A stretch of 64,000 nt of DNA from JAXLQL01 sp046331625 (GCA_046331625.1 JAXLQL010000003.1:248001-312000), one strand, 5' to 3'; positions 29,201 through 37,665 are shown, counted from the first letter of the stretch. The notes: generated by a model not told the origin, from the letters alone. Numbers and translations: made by a program.

Positions 29201-29340
29201 ACGAGAAGGCGTTCCACTTCGCGCCGCAGGTCCTCGTCGGCGCCGCACTGTTCGGCGAGGAAACGAGCGCGATCCGATTCGGGGAGTTCCAACAACTCGC
29301 CCAAGATACGTTTGACTTCAGTCCAGCGTTGCGGGGTCAT
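26248..29340 (-). CDS. Serine/threonine protein kinase with TPR sensor region
   Basis: A 1,030-residue Hanks-type kinase. After about 75 residues of helical N-terminus (DR-x-RFLAEQCG, a segment common in acidobacterial kinases) come the P-loop GAGGMGAVY (91-99), VALK, the catalytic loop HRDLKGSN, DFGLA and the APE motif (AYMAPEQLEG), so the kinase should be active. A single membrane span (WAFATAAMVTLAAGSWWF, about residue 380) separates it from some 600 residues of TPR repeats on the outer side. This is the usual transmembrane receptor-kinase layout in Acidobacteria; ligand and targets are unknown. The start at 29340 is preferred over one 10 codons upstream because GGAAAG lies directly before it. 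Confidence 0.92.
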   Translation of the reverse strand: MTPQRWTEVKRILGELLELPESDRARFLAEQCGADEDLRREVERLLVYSPERSAFIDRPAVKEGLLRQVSEGALQPGEVLAERFRVVRQVGAGGMGAVYQAEDLKLGGSVALKTIRPEIASDPRIIARFQRELQLSRQVTHPNVCRVHDIFSAQRANGGAVDFLTMEFIDGETLSAYLDRQAPLSLEDALPIIEQICFALDAAHGAGVLHRDLKGSNILVGKLPGGSLRAVVTDFGLARTIDGSDATASRSGWGAGTPAYMAPEQLEGSRLSAATDIYALGIVMYEMATGKQPWSGDSPLQVAVKRIKEQPPKPSDSNGNMDRRWETAILRCLAYDPARRPASGAEVLEALRGRRTLTIPNFRLPKARSRWAFATAAMVTLAAGSWWFRDDLFPHRVSPEVARWYGEGVTAAADGTYHKAAQLLEKAVQADSMFAAAHCRLAEAYQELDYRDRARDELVKALDARPGARADRLLCDATKWQLVGEWDKSLGALRTRATRADSAEKGRALLDVARVLERAGRGDQAVGAYEEVLRHDSSQPGARVRLAALLADRNQIERSTKLLDEAEGLYRTLGNAEGQGEVLLTRTVAESKLPVVEELAAKAEQFGEQAASESVRIRAKLRRAQALEAQGKPDESRRVTEEAVKLATSAGMGSVAANGLIDLGQALFTHRKYEEAESYYDDALRMAKRYGNKMTEARASMFLGDLYGRTKRPEKALAILDASRKFFESAGERGFWARTLRVEGDIYRLRTDYPKAANVYEEAFRRSESEADRVTAKERLASLALVQERYRDAATRYAEAVEIRSAMGNKALEQVDRIRRSQALRRLGAFEESQAELARVLLAPANDGIRQTVEFEQASLDFQMGKADASLERLEQLRASAEQGGQKALLGDIKLSLCAKYGEAQRAAQALLLCREMVSSLSSQPARLIDALGALAQAEALTGRLADAVEHARRAVKIAQAEKLERDGFSWMLVLTEILHQARDPGWKNSRDQAAQLRAGLERKMSAADFAADLNRPVLAARWRRVQSLQ

Positions 29341-29475
29341 TTCTTTCCGGCCGATGGAGACCAGCAACACGCTCCGATACGGTTATCGAGTCTACCACTG
29401 TCGGATTGCTTACCGTGGGCGCCGCGCCTGATCGTGGCCCCGGGACCGCCTTGGGCTGGTATACTCGGGCCGTTC

Positions 29476-30714
29476 ATGAGTATCGACCCTTCGCGCGCTC
29501 CACGCGGCCCCTCGCCCGTTCCGCGCCGAGCGCTCTTGGCCGGTTCGTGGCTGCCTTTTGCTGCGGCTGCGATGGCAGCGTCGCCCGCCCGTGAGGACCT
29601 CATCGCGAACGTGGAAGCCATCCCCGTCTCGCTGCCCTACGCCCGAACCTTTGTTATCGCTCGTGGGCAAGTGGCGAAGGGCGGATCCACCGGGCAGTAC
29701 GTCTACGTGCGCGTGGAAACTGGCGGTGGCCGCGTGGGATGGGGCGAGACGATCGCGCTGCCCACCTGGAGCTACGAAACGGTGGAGAGTATCTGCGCCG
29801 TAGTGCGGCGGAACCTCGCGCCAATAGCCAAAGGCCGCTCGCCGTTTGACCACGCCTGGTTCGAGAAGCAGTTCGACAACCTGCTCGCGCCCGCGGTCAG
29901 CAACGGCTTCCCTTTCGCCAAGAGTGCGTTCCTCACGGCCGCGCTCGACCTCGCTGGGCAAATCGCCGGCCAACCCATGCACCGTTTGCTCGGCGGCAAG
30001 ATCCGCGACACGGTCGAACTCAGCTTTGCTCTCTCGATCGACACTCCCGAAGGCATGGCCCGCGCTGCCACTGAAACACCGGCCCTGCGATGCTGCAAGC
30101 TCAAGGTGTCAGGCGACGCCGATCTCGACGCCGCTCGCGTGAAAGCGGTGGCCGCCGCCCGGCCCGATCTCGCCATCTGGCTCGATGCCAATCAAAGCTA
30201 TCGTCCCGTGCACCTGGAATCGTTCCTGCGCGCGATCCGAGATGTGCCGCAAGTGAAGTGCCTCGAACAACCAGTGAAGAGCGCGGACTGGATGGGCTTG
30301 AAACGCGCGCGCGACAAGACCGCGATTCCTCTCGCCATTGACGAAGGCTGCTTCAGTCCCGCTGACGTAGCTCGCGTGGCGCGCCTGGAGGCGGCCGATC
30401 TCGTGGTGCTGAAGGTCGCCAAGAGCGGCGGCTTGTGGAACTGCCTGCGTTGCGCCGCTATCGCCGATGCTCACGGGCTCGGCCTGCTCGGCAGCGGACT
30501 CACCGAAAGCGGCGCCGGCTTCACCGCCACGCTCCATCTTTATTCCACGCTCGATCTGCTGCTGCCGCCGGAGTTGAACGGACCGCACTTCCTCGCGGAC
30601 ATGATGGTCGACGGGTTGGTGGTGAAGGGCAACGTCGCCACGGTGCCCGACGCTCCGGGCTTGGGAATTCGAGTCAAGGAGAGCGAGTTGCGCAGGCTCG
30701 CTATCAAAGTATGA
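29476..30714 (+). CDS. Enolase-superfamily (mandelate racemase/muconate cycloisomerase-like) enzyme with Tat-like signal
   Basis: A 412-residue protein with an N-terminal twin-arginine-like leader (PRRALLAGSW followed by an Ala-rich hydrophobic stretch), suggesting folded export. The mature part has the two-domain enolase fold. The metal ligands are D237 (LDANQ), E264 (LEQPV) and D289 (IDEG); catalytic lysines are K208-x-K210 (CKLKV) on one side and K313 (VLKVAKSGG) on the other, the pattern of the muconate-lactonising/dipeptide-epimerase branch. Substrate is unknown; members remove an alpha proton next to a carboxylate. The ATGA overlap with the next gene, a DapA-like aldolase, suggests they act in one sugar-acid or amino-acid route. 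The frame continues upstream antisense to the kinase, but the real start is the ATG at 29476. Confidence 0.88.
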   Translation: MSIDPSRAPRGPSPVPRRALLAGSWLPFAAAAMAASPAREDLIANVEAIPVSLPYARTFVIARGQVAKGGSTGQYVYVRVETGGGRVGWGETIALPTWSYETVESICAVVRRNLAPIAKGRSPFDHAWFEKQFDNLLAPAVSNGFPFAKSAFLTAALDLAGQIAGQPMHRLLGGKIRDTVELSFALSIDTPEGMARAATETPALRCCKLKVSGDADLDAARVKAVAAARPDLAIWLDANQSYRPVHLESFLRAIRDVPQVKCLEQPVKSADWMGLKRARDKTAIPLAIDEGCFSPADVARVARLEAADLVVLKVAKSGGLWNCLRCAAIADAHGLGLLGSGLTESGAGFTATLHLYSTLDLLLPPELNGPHFLADMMVDGLVVKGNVATVPDAPGLGIRVKESELRRLAIKV

Positions 30715-31622
30715 GTGAACATCGCATCGGCGGAATCATTCCGCCCCTCGTCACGCCCTTCCGCCCAGACGGATCGCGCCCAGATGGATCAATCGATGAG
30801 CACGCGCATCGCGCCGACGTCCGGTTCCTGGTGGAGCGCGCCGGCGTGCATGGAGTCGCCGTGTGCGGCAGTACTGGGGAAGGGCACACGCTCTCGACCG
30901 ACGAGACGCGCAACATTGTCGCCTGGACCGCGGAAGAGGTCCGCGGCCGCGTGCCGGTGATCGCGGGAATCATCACCGACAGCACGCAGTCGGCCATCGA
31001 TCGCGCACGTGCGGTGGCGGATCTCGGCGTGGCCGCGCTGCAGGTGACGCCGGTGCACTACGTCTTCCGCCCCGATGATGATTCGATGGTGCGCCACTTC
31101 GCCGAGATCGCCGACAAGACCGGCATCCCGGTGATCATCTACAACGTGATTCCGTGGTCATACCTGCTGCCGCCGTTGCTGGTGCGCATCCTGCGTGACG
31201 CGCCGGGCGTGATCGGAGTGAAGCAGAGCGCCAGCGACATGAAGGCGCTCGCCGATTTGTTGCTGCTGAGCGAAGAGGCGGGGATCCGTGAGCGAGTCCG
31301 GATCCTCTCGGCGGTGGATGCGCTGCTCTATCCTTCGTTCCGCCTCGGATGCGACGGGGCCGTGGCTGCGGTCCTGACGGCGGCGCCGGAGGCTTGCGTC
31401 GCGCTTTGGAATACGCGCGATGATGCGGCGGCCTTGGCGCTTCACAAGAAACTGCTCCGGTTGTGGAACGCGATCGATGCACCGAATCTCCCGGCGAATG
31501 TGCGGGTGGCGATGGAGACACAGGGTCGTGAAGGAGGCGTGCCGCGTCCGCCGATGCCTGCGAGTAGTCTGGCGCAGGCGGAGCGGATCCGCCGGGCGAT
31601 GGAGGCGCTGCTTTCGGGGTGA
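30711..31622 (+). CDS. DapA-like aldolase (dihydrodipicolinate synthase family)
   Basis: A 303-residue TIM-barrel class I aldolase. The family marks are GSTGEG near the N-terminus (in place of the usual GTTGE), the active-site tyrosine Y144 (IIYNVIP) and the Schiff-base lysine K171 (IGVKQSASD). Family members condense or cleave pyruvate-containing keto acids: lysine synthesis, sialic acid, KDG or hydroxyproline routes. The Ser for Thr change in the substrate motif and the coupling to an enolase-superfamily enzyme point to a catabolic sugar-acid or amino-acid role and away from lysine biosynthesis, but this is inference. The start overlaps the upstream stop by four bases. Confidence 0.88.
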   Translation: MSEHRIGGIIPPLVTPFRPDGSRPDGSIDEHAHRADVRFLVERAGVHGVAVCGSTGEGHTLSTDETRNIVAWTAEEVRGRVPVIAGIITDSTQSAIDRARAVADLGVAALQVTPVHYVFRPDDDSMVRHFAEIADKTGIPVIIYNVIPWSYLLPPLLVRILRDAPGVIGVKQSASDMKALADLLLLSEEAGIRERVRILSAVDALLYPSFRLGCDGAVAAVLTAAPEACVALWNTRDDAAALALHKKLLRLWNAIDAPNLPANVRVAMETQGREGGVPRPPMPASSLAQAERIRRAMEALLSG

Positions 31623-31784
31623 CCACCTCCGCGATGTTCCGTTCTCGCGACACTACCACCCCGATATGATGCTCCAAGTCGAGGCCTCGCCCAGACACGC
31701 GGAAGCCCAAGGCGACACTTCCATCAGCGACGCTCATACCGGCTCACGGCCCTGAGATTCGATACCGCCCTCCCTGCTGCCGAT

Positions 31785-32036
31785 TTAGGCCGCCGCTCCT
31801 TCGATCCCTCCAAGTTTGCCAGCAAGGATTCGCACGATGTGGTTCCCCAGGCTTTTCGCTAAGGACTTTGCTGTTCTCTTCTGTGTGCAGTCGGGCTCCC
31901 CGGTAGGCGTCCCGTCTTCAACGTGGGCGCACAGCACGGCCGGTGTATGCCAGACGAAGACCACCGCCACAGCAATCGCAGCCGCAACAGGCCCGGTGAC
32001 AAGGCGGCGCACGAGCGACTGTATCCTACGCCACAT
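31785..32036 (-). CDS. Doubtful small ORF in the 31623-32086 gap
   Basis: The 464-bp stretch between the aldolase and the selenoprotein gene contains only this 83-codon frame. It encodes an Arg-rich N-terminus and a hydrophobic segment (PVAAAIAVAVVFVWHTP) that could be a signal or anchor, followed by a basic tail. No RBS precedes the ATG, and I recognise no family. It may be a decayed gene end or chance. I see no RNA gene or clear terminator in the rest of the gap. Confidence 0.2.
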   Translation of the reverse strand: MWRRIQSLVRRLVTGPVAAAIAVAVVFVWHTPAVLCAHVEDGTPTGEPDCTQKRTAKSLAKSLGNHIVRILAGKLGGIEGAAA

Positions 32037-32086
32037 GGCAGGCCGCGTGCTCTCCCTCCAGCGGCTCGCACGCCGCTCAACCGATC

Positions 32087-32974
32087 ATGGCAATCGACTC
32101 CTACCGCTTCCTCGACTTCCTCTCGCGTCAGGTGATGAAGGCCTGGGCCGACCGCGAGACGCCGGGCAACATTCCATTCACTCCGCTCGCCCGCCCCTTG
32201 CGCGAATGCACCGTAGCCTTGATCTCCACCGCGGGCATTGCCCGCAACGATGACCGGCCCTTTGACCAAGACGGCGAGCGCCACAATCCCTGGTGGGGTG
32301 ACCCGAGCTTTCGCACGATCCCGCTCGGCACCACCGAGAACGAGATCCGGATCTATCACCTCCACATTGATCCGCGCTTCGGCGAGTCCGATCTCGATGT
32401 GGTGCTGCCGATGCGCCGGCTGGCCGAACTCGCCGCGGAAGGCGTCATCGGGCGGCCCGCGCCTACTCATTATTCGTGCATGGGCTACATTCTCGACCCC
32501 GGCGAACTCACCCGTGCCACCGCACCGGCAATCGCCGAACGCATGCGCGACGAGCATGTCGACGCGGCCGCGCTGGTGCCAGCTTGACCGTTCTGTTGCC
32601 GGTCCGTCGGGCTGGCCGCGCGCGTCATCGAAGCCTGTGGCATTCCCACCGTCGCGCTTTCGATGATCCCCGATCTAACCCGCGCCACCGGAGCGCCTCG
32701 TCTTGCTGGAATCGGCTACCCGATGAGCCGGCCAATGGGGCGGCCGCATGACGCCGCCGGCCAGAGCGCCGTTCTCCGGGCGCTGCTGCGACTGTTCGAA
32801 GACGCGCGCGAGCCGGGCACGTACGTGGAGCTGCCGTTCGAGTGGCCGGAGACTCCGGCGCAGGCGCGCAACGCATCGAAGGACATCGCGCCGCCACCCA
32901 TCGCGGATCTCATCAAGCGAAAGCCCTGGCTGCTTGCCAATCTCTACAGCGGCCACATTCCGGATGCGTCTTGA
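32087..32974 (+). CDS. GrdB-family selenoprotein (glycine/betaine/sarcosine reductase selenoprotein B-like), UGA read as selenocysteine
   Basis: Two frames, 32087-32587 and 32588-32974, are in phase and separated only by TGA at 32585-32587. Read as selenocysteine this gives a 295-residue protein with U167 in ALVPA-U-PFCC-RSVG, matching the redox motif position of the GrdB/PrdB-related family, where U or C is followed by xxC. Other family marks are present on both sides: DRPFDQDGERHNPWWGDPSFR, YHLHIDPRFGESDLD, HYSCMGYI before it, and AGIPTVALSMIP-like, GRPHDAAGQ, ELPFEWPE after it. A hairpin with SECIS-like spacing follows the codon. Classical GrdB reduces glycine, sarcosine or betaine in anaerobes; the shorter homologues seen in soil bacteria have no proven reaction. 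No RBS is obvious before the ATG. No grdA, selA, selB or selC is present in the window. Confidence 0.85.
32598..32616 (+). promoter_or_regulatory. SECIS-like hairpin after the UGA codon
   Basis: GCCGGTCC-GTC-GGGCTGGC can form an 8-bp stem (two G-U pairs) with a three-base loop containing GU. It starts 10 bases after the TGA, with the loop about 18 bases downstream. This distance and a G-U at the apex are the main features of bacterial SECIS elements, which recruit SelB with Sec-tRNA. It lies inside the coding sequence, as expected for bacteria. Confidence 0.65.
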
Positions 32975-33008
32975 ACCGCGCGCCACGATATCATGGCGGT
33001 GGACCCGC

Positions 33009-33881
33009 ATGGGCGCCATCCTCACCTCCGCCATCGACCAAATCAAGCACGAAGCCCCGGGCAAGCCCGCGCAATCGCCCGCGCAGATCGTGATCGGCTT
33101 CTTCGTCTTTATGGCCGCACTGGCGCTCTTCTTCTGGATCCTCGAAGGCCAGTTCCCCGAAGATCCCACGCAGAAGCCCGTCTCGCTTCGTAACACGCGA
33201 CCCGGCTGGCGCGCCGACTTCATCTACTGGATCCTCGGCCGCATTCTCGATCGCATCATCGGCCTGCTCGTCTTGCCTGCCGCCATCGCAGCCGTGCTCC
33301 TGCGCGCTCCTCATCTGCAGACTGTGCTCGCCCGCCAGCCCATCGCGCTTCAGGTGCTCGAAGTGCTGCTGGTTGCCGACTTCGCTGGCTACTGGATGCA
33401 CCGTTTGCTGCATCGCGGGCCGAGGCTGTGGCGGATCCACGCCGTGCACCACAGCTCACCAAGGCTCGATTGGCTGGCCGCCGGGCGCGTCCACCCCGGC
33501 GAAACAATTCTCACCAAACTCGTGCAGGTCAGCGTCGTCTTCTGGATGGGCTTCGCGCTCGGGCCCACCGCCGCGCTCGGACCGTTTCTCGGCATCTACG
33601 CCATCATGCTCCACGCAAACGTTCGCTGGGATTTCGGTCCGCTGCGCTGGGTGATTGCGAGTCCTGCGTTTCACCGCTGGCACCATTCGGCCGATGCAAT
33701 GGCGCGCGACAAGAACTTCGCCGCACTGTTCCCGGCGTGGGACCTGCTCTTCGGCACGGCGTACTTCCCCGTGCGCGGAAAGCCCGCGGCTTATGGGATC
33801 GACGAACCGTTTCCTGCACGGCTACCGCAGCAGCTCCTGTGGCCGTTCCAGCCGACATCACAGCAGCAAGGGAATTCGTGA
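33009..33881 (+). CDS. Fatty acid hydroxylase / sterol desaturase family membrane protein
   Basis: A 290-residue integral membrane di-iron protein. The histidine clusters HRLLH, HAVHH and HRWHH are all present, spaced between four or five hydrophobic segments (FFVFMAALALFFWIL, GLLVLPAAIAAVLL, VLLVADFAGYW, VVFWMGFALG and others). The family uses oxygen to hydroxylate or desaturate lipid chains, sterols or hopanoid-like compounds in the membrane. The ATG at 33009 gives the usual family length; upstream in-frame sequence overlaps the selenoprotein gene in another frame and is not expected to be coding. It starts 34 bases after that gene, so co-transcription is possible without any obvious functional link. 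Confidence 0.88.
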   Translation: MGAILTSAIDQIKHEAPGKPAQSPAQIVIGFFVFMAALALFFWILEGQFPEDPTQKPVSLRNTRPGWRADFIYWILGRILDRIIGLLVLPAAIAAVLLRAPHLQTVLARQPIALQVLEVLLVADFAGYWMHRLLHRGPRLWRIHAVHHSSPRLDWLAAGRVHPGETILTKLVQVSVVFWMGFALGPTAALGPFLGIYAIMLHANVRWDFGPLRWVIASPAFHRWHHSADAMARDKNFAALFPAWDLLFGTAYFPVRGKPAAYGIDEPFPARLPQQLLWPFQPTSQQQGNS

Positions 33882-33896
33882 CACTTGTTGTCCCGC

Positions 33897-35327
33897 TCAC
33901 TGTCGATTCCAGTGCTGGATTCGATAGAGTTGGATGCCTTCGAGTCCAATTTCCACCGGTTGGCCATGAGAGGCCACAAAGCGGCGATAGGCAGGCACGC
34001 GCCCGGTGATGCCGCCGGGTTCCGTATCTCCGAGGATGACGGCGTCAGCTTTCGCGAGGATCTCGAAATCCTCGTCGAGCCGGCGCCCATCGATTGCATC
34101 TATGCTCCACCGCGGACCGTCGGAAGCGATGGTCACCCGGCGCAGCCCAAGGTCGCGGCACTTCTCGAGAACGGCACGGCCTTTGACCATCGGCTCCGCG
34201 TCGAGGTTGCTGCGCATCGGCCAACTGATCGCCGCTGCCACTGCGAGCAGGGCGATCCACGCGCGAGTCCTGGTTCGGGCGGCGCTGGGTTGCGGAGCCG
34301 CCACTGCCATCAGGAACGGCAGCCCAATCGCGACCGGAAGAAAATAGCGCGGGTCCCGCACTGGAGCCGCAGTCACGTAGAGCGCGTACGCGACCAGCAT
34401 CGCAACCGCGTACCAACTCGCCATGCGAAAGCCGGTGCGCCGCCAGCGCATGACCGCGACCACCAACAGCGGCGCCGAAATCCAAGCCGCCGGACCGAGT
34501 TCCCGAGACATCTCGACCACCGCTTCGCCGGCGACGCGGAGAAGCGCGCCAGAGCACCCGAACTCGCCGAGATCGCGCGGGCGATCCACTGCTCTCGATA
34601 GTGGAAACAAATCACGGCCGCGGGCAGGGAAGCGGCCGCTGCCACCATCGCCGCAGCCGCTGCTTGCCACACGCCCTGCCGCCGCCATCGCGCCACCATC
34701 AAGGCCGGAAGCGCCAAAATCGCGAAAGGCCAGAACGTCACCTTCGTCAGCATCCCTACGGCGGCCACGCAGCCCCGAAGAGCTCCGCTACGCAGTGGAC
34801 ACAGTGACCCGCGCTCGCTCCACTCAAACGGGATCAGCAGCAGCATCGCGAGTACCGCCCATCCGAGCAACCCGTCCGCAAAGTAGACTCCCGCCGAGGA
34901 GCGCAACCGCGCATTGAGTCCGGTGGCGACAGCCGCCGCCAAGACCGCCCATTTCGAAGCGCCCACTCGTTCGGCGAGGAAAAGGCAAAGGGCCGCGAGC
35001 AGCCATTCAAGCCCGGCCAGTGACACGATCGCCAAGCCGCTACTGAAATCGCGCCGCGACTCGCGCCGCCCCAAGGTGCTCCGAACAGAGCCATCGCCCG
35101 CGACTTAGTCAGTAGCGAAAACGTCTGCGCCCACCGCACCGCGTCGAGCTGCCAAACCGCTTGCTGCAAGCTCGCGGCGCGGTGAAGTGAAGGAAATGCA
35201 GATCGTCCCGCCCGGTGCGATTTGGCGCCCACGACACGATCGCCGGCGCCACCAGCAACAACGCGACCGCGCTCCACCCCGCGGGCCGGTTCACCGCTCC
35301 CATGGCCTCTTGCGCCTCGGCGGACAT
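33897..35327 (-). pseudogene. Frameshifted membrane glycosyltransferase-like gene
   Basis: One hydrophobic protein of about 475 residues is spread over three reading frames. The order is an N-terminus (AVALLLVAPAIVSWAPNRTG with a following DD) from 35327, a shift near 35180, a short part (WQLDAVRWAQTFSLLTKSRA), a shift near 35075, the middle (SGLAIVSLAGLEWLLAALC, GMLTKVTFWPFAILALPAL), a shift near 34585, and the C-terminal third to 33897. The joined product has about ten membrane segments and an early-loop DD, as in GT-C/GT39-like transferases. The three shifts lie in otherwise sound coding sequence, so either the gene died recently or the assembly has errors here, as at 13.6-15.0 kb. It overlaps the end of the upstream GT2 gene by 37 bases. 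Confidence 0.65.
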
Positions 35328-37024
35328 GCCAGACAGAACCGGTCCTGCGGCGTCAGCGCCAGGTTCGGATTGAGCCAGTGATAGCTCGCGAAGCGCGCTT
35401 CCCAGCGCTCCACGAAACGGCGGTGGTCAGCCTCTTCGCGATCGGTGCGCAAGATGCCAGATCCGCGCGAAGCCGATTCGAGATGGCGCACCACCGAGTC
35501 CGGAGTCCACACGATACGGTAGCCGGCGTCGATCGCGCGAAAGCAGAAGTCGACGTCATTGAAGCTGACCGGGAACGCTTCGTCGAAGCCTCCCACCTTC
35601 TGGAATGCATCGCGCCGCACCGCCATGCACGCGCCGGTGACTGCCTCCACGTCGTGCGGCAACGCGAGCCTGCCGAGGTAGCCCGGATCGTCTCGCGCCG
35701 ACAATCGCAGCAGGTGTCGCGGACCCATCGCCGCACCCAACAGAATTCCCGCGTGCTGTACCGTGCCATCGGCGAACAGAAGTTTCGCACCCGTGGCCGC
35801 CACCTGCTCCTCAGCGAGCGGCGCCGTGAGTTGTTCGAGCCATTCGCTCTCGATCATCTCCACGTCATTGTTGAGAAACAGCAGGACCTTGCTCGTCACC
35901 ATCGCCGCCGCGGCGTTGTTCATCGCGGACCAGTTGAACGCGCCTGGATAGTCGAGCACGCGCACGTGGCCGTTCGCCCGGTACTTCTCGAACACGGCCA
36001 TCGTGCGCGGGTCCGAGCTCTCGTTGTTCACGATCACGATGTCGAGCGGCGCGTTCCACGCAGTCTGATCGAACAGCCCTGCGAGGCACGACTCGAGCAG
36101 GTCGCCGCGATCGCGCACTGGGATGATGGCGGTCACGGAGCGCTTGGGTCCGGCAAGCGCGGTGTGCGTGCGGCGGGCTGGAGGCGGATGCCGATCGTGG
36201 CGGACGTGACTAAGCACCGCGGGAACATGCCGTACGCAACCCACGGGATCGCTCGCACCGGTGCGCCGGAAGACCAGCTTTCCGAAATACTCCTGCGCGT
36301 GGTGCAGCGTGGGATTCCACGCTGGTTTGAAGCGCGGATTCGAGCGGCGGCCAGAGAGGTCGATCGAATCCTCGTCGGTGTAGATGACCGTGACATCGGG
36401 CGAGGCGTTGCACTCCGCGGCGATCTCGAAGAGCGCGGTTTCCTCCAGGCAGTCTCCGGGTTCGATGTCGGCGGCGAACTCCGCGGTGGAGGCAAACGTG
36501 GCGTCGCCCGAAGTTCGTTCCACGCGGATGCGCGGATCGGTCGCCGCGTCGGCCAAAAGGCGGGCCACCCACGGCTGTTGCGATCCCGCATCGATGACAT
36601 GCAATTCCCAAGCGCGGTACACTTGGCGCCTCACCGAGGCGAGTGTCGCTTCGAGCCACTCGCGCTCCGGATCAACCACGCGGAGGCGCAGGAGAAAGGC
36701 CGGCTTCCAGGCCAGCCGTTCCGTGGCGGCATGAATGGCGCGGCGATCCTCGGGCGTCACGCGCGCATAGAGGTTCAGCCACCGTGAATAATCGTCCGCG
36801 CTTTCGAGCGCCGAAGGCAGGGCGTGGCCGGTCTTTCCCTGCACGAGGTCGAGCCCTTTGCGCAGCGGAGCCGTGATGCGCCAACTGAGCGAATTGCGCA
36901 GATCCGCAACCTGCTCACGGGCTTCACGGAGCTCCCATTCGATGCGGCGATTCTCGTCGATGAGCCGCTCGTTTTCACGCCGCAGACGGTCCCGTTCGGC
37001 GGCAAAATCGTCGGCGGAAGCCAT
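35291..37024 (-). CDS. Glycosyltransferase family 2 with coiled-coil N-terminus
   Basis: A 577-residue protein. Residues 1-60 are highly charged and helical (ERDRLRRENERL, EAREQVADLRNSLSWRIT), a coiled coil ending in the SWRIT-PLR segment that often precedes GT2 domains in O-antigen loci. Two GT2-like domains follow: a partial one (about 100-260, VIYTDEDSID) and a full one (about 290-560) with VTAIIPVRDR, VNNESSDPRT, LFLNNDVEMI (the acidic metal motif), TGACMAVRRDAF and FNDVDFCFR. Such enzymes transfer sugars from nucleotide donors during O-antigen or exopolysaccharide synthesis on the cytoplasmic face. The start at 37024 has AGGA five bases upstream. The adjacent membrane transferase fits a small envelope-glycan operon. 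Confidence 0.88.
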   Translation of the reverse strand: MASADDFAAERDRLRRENERLIDENRRIEWELREAREQVADLRNSLSWRITAPLRKGLDLVQGKTGHALPSALESADDYSRWLNLYARVTPEDRRAIHAATERLAWKPAFLLRLRVVDPEREWLEATLASVRRQVYRAWELHVIDAGSQQPWVARLLADAATDPRIRVERTSGDATFASTAEFAADIEPGDCLEETALFEIAAECNASPDVTVIYTDEDSIDLSGRRSNPRFKPAWNPTLHHAQEYFGKLVFRRTGASDPVGCVRHVPAVLSHVRHDRHPPPARRTHTALAGPKRSVTAIIPVRDRGDLLESCLAGLFDQTAWNAPLDIVIVNNESSDPRTMAVFEKYRANGHVRVLDYPGAFNWSAMNNAAAAMVTSKVLLFLNNDVEMIESEWLEQLTAPLAEEQVAATGAKLLFADGTVQHAGILLGAAMGPRHLLRLSARDDPGYLGRLALPHDVEAVTGACMAVRRDAFQKVGGFDEAFPVSFNDVDFCFRAIDAGYRIVWTPDSVVRHLESASRGSGILRTDREEADHRRFVERWEARFASYHWLNPNLALTPQDRFCLACPPRRKRPWER

Positions 37025-37104
37025 CGCGATCCTGTAGTGTACCACCGGCAAAAGACGCTTCCCTCGTCCGCGATGAGTCTACGCGTTGGCCGGAGTGATC
37101 GAAC

Positions 37105-37665
37105 CTAGGCCGCGCTGATACCGGCCGAGGCGAGTGTGTTCAAAATGATGGTTTCCGGATCGAGCGCGCTATTTTGCGCCTCGCCTCCCTGCTGCCCACC
37201 GAACAATTGCAACAGCGTCTGGCTCTGGCTTCCATCCGCGGTGGAGCCGGCGCTCTGCACGCGATGATGGCCATGGTGACGGCGATGATGACCGCCTCCC
37301 ATGACGCGCGCGAGATCCTGGATATCCGGCAGTTCGCCACTCTCGGAAGCTGCGGTGAAATCCGAAGCGAGCTTCTTGAGTTGATCGGCGCGCGTGGTGT
37401 CGCCCTGCGACTCAGCCGTCTTTGCCGCTTCGTCGAGATTGGCTGCAATCTGTTTGGCAACATCCCGGTACTGCACCGGGTTCGATTCTTGCAACTGCTG
37501 CAATCCGCTCAGCACTTGCGCGAACCTCGAGAGTCGGCTGCTGTCAGGCGGCTGAAAGCAATCCGGTGTCGAGGAGGCTGCGCCGCTCGTCAAACCGCTG
37601 TCTTGCAGGGACCGCGTGACAACGGGCGGAAGAGGAGTGCTCGACAATGAAGTGATCGAGTTCAT
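37105..37665 (-). CDS. Hypothetical protein, helical with His-rich linker
   Basis: A 186-residue protein of unknown function. It has a low-complexity Ser/Thr/Pro N-terminus, a predicted helical block (FAQVLSGLQQLQESNPVQYR, IAANLDEAAKTAESQGDTT, LKKLASDFTAAS), a short His/Arg-rich linker (GGGHHRRHHGHHR) that could bind metal, and a Gln/Gly-rich tail. No signal peptide or membrane segment is evident. The same pattern of short hypothetical proteins occurs in soil Acidobacteria as far as I recall. The upstream in-frame extension to 37752 is unlikely to be coding. Confidence 0.6.
   Translation of the reverse strand: MNSITSLSSTPLPPVVTRSLQDSGLTSGAASSTPDCFQPPDSSRLSRFAQVLSGLQQLQESNPVQYRDVAKQIAANLDEAAKTAESQGDTTRADQLKKLASDFTAASESGELPDIQDLARVMGGGHHRRHHGHHRVQSAGSTADGSQSQTLLQLFGGQQGGEAQNSALDPETIILNTLASAGISAA

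Noticed and set aside
27736..29475. N-terminal extension of the enolase-superfamily gene
   Set aside because: It runs antisense to the kinase, and the product starts naturally at 29476 with a Tat-like leader.
31135..31737. Minus-strand frame overlapping the aldolase
   Set aside because: It is a shadow of the DapA-like gene with no family match.
32588..32974. Separate short gene after the TGA
   Set aside because: No start or RBS is evident, and both sides match one family when the TGA is read as selenocysteine.
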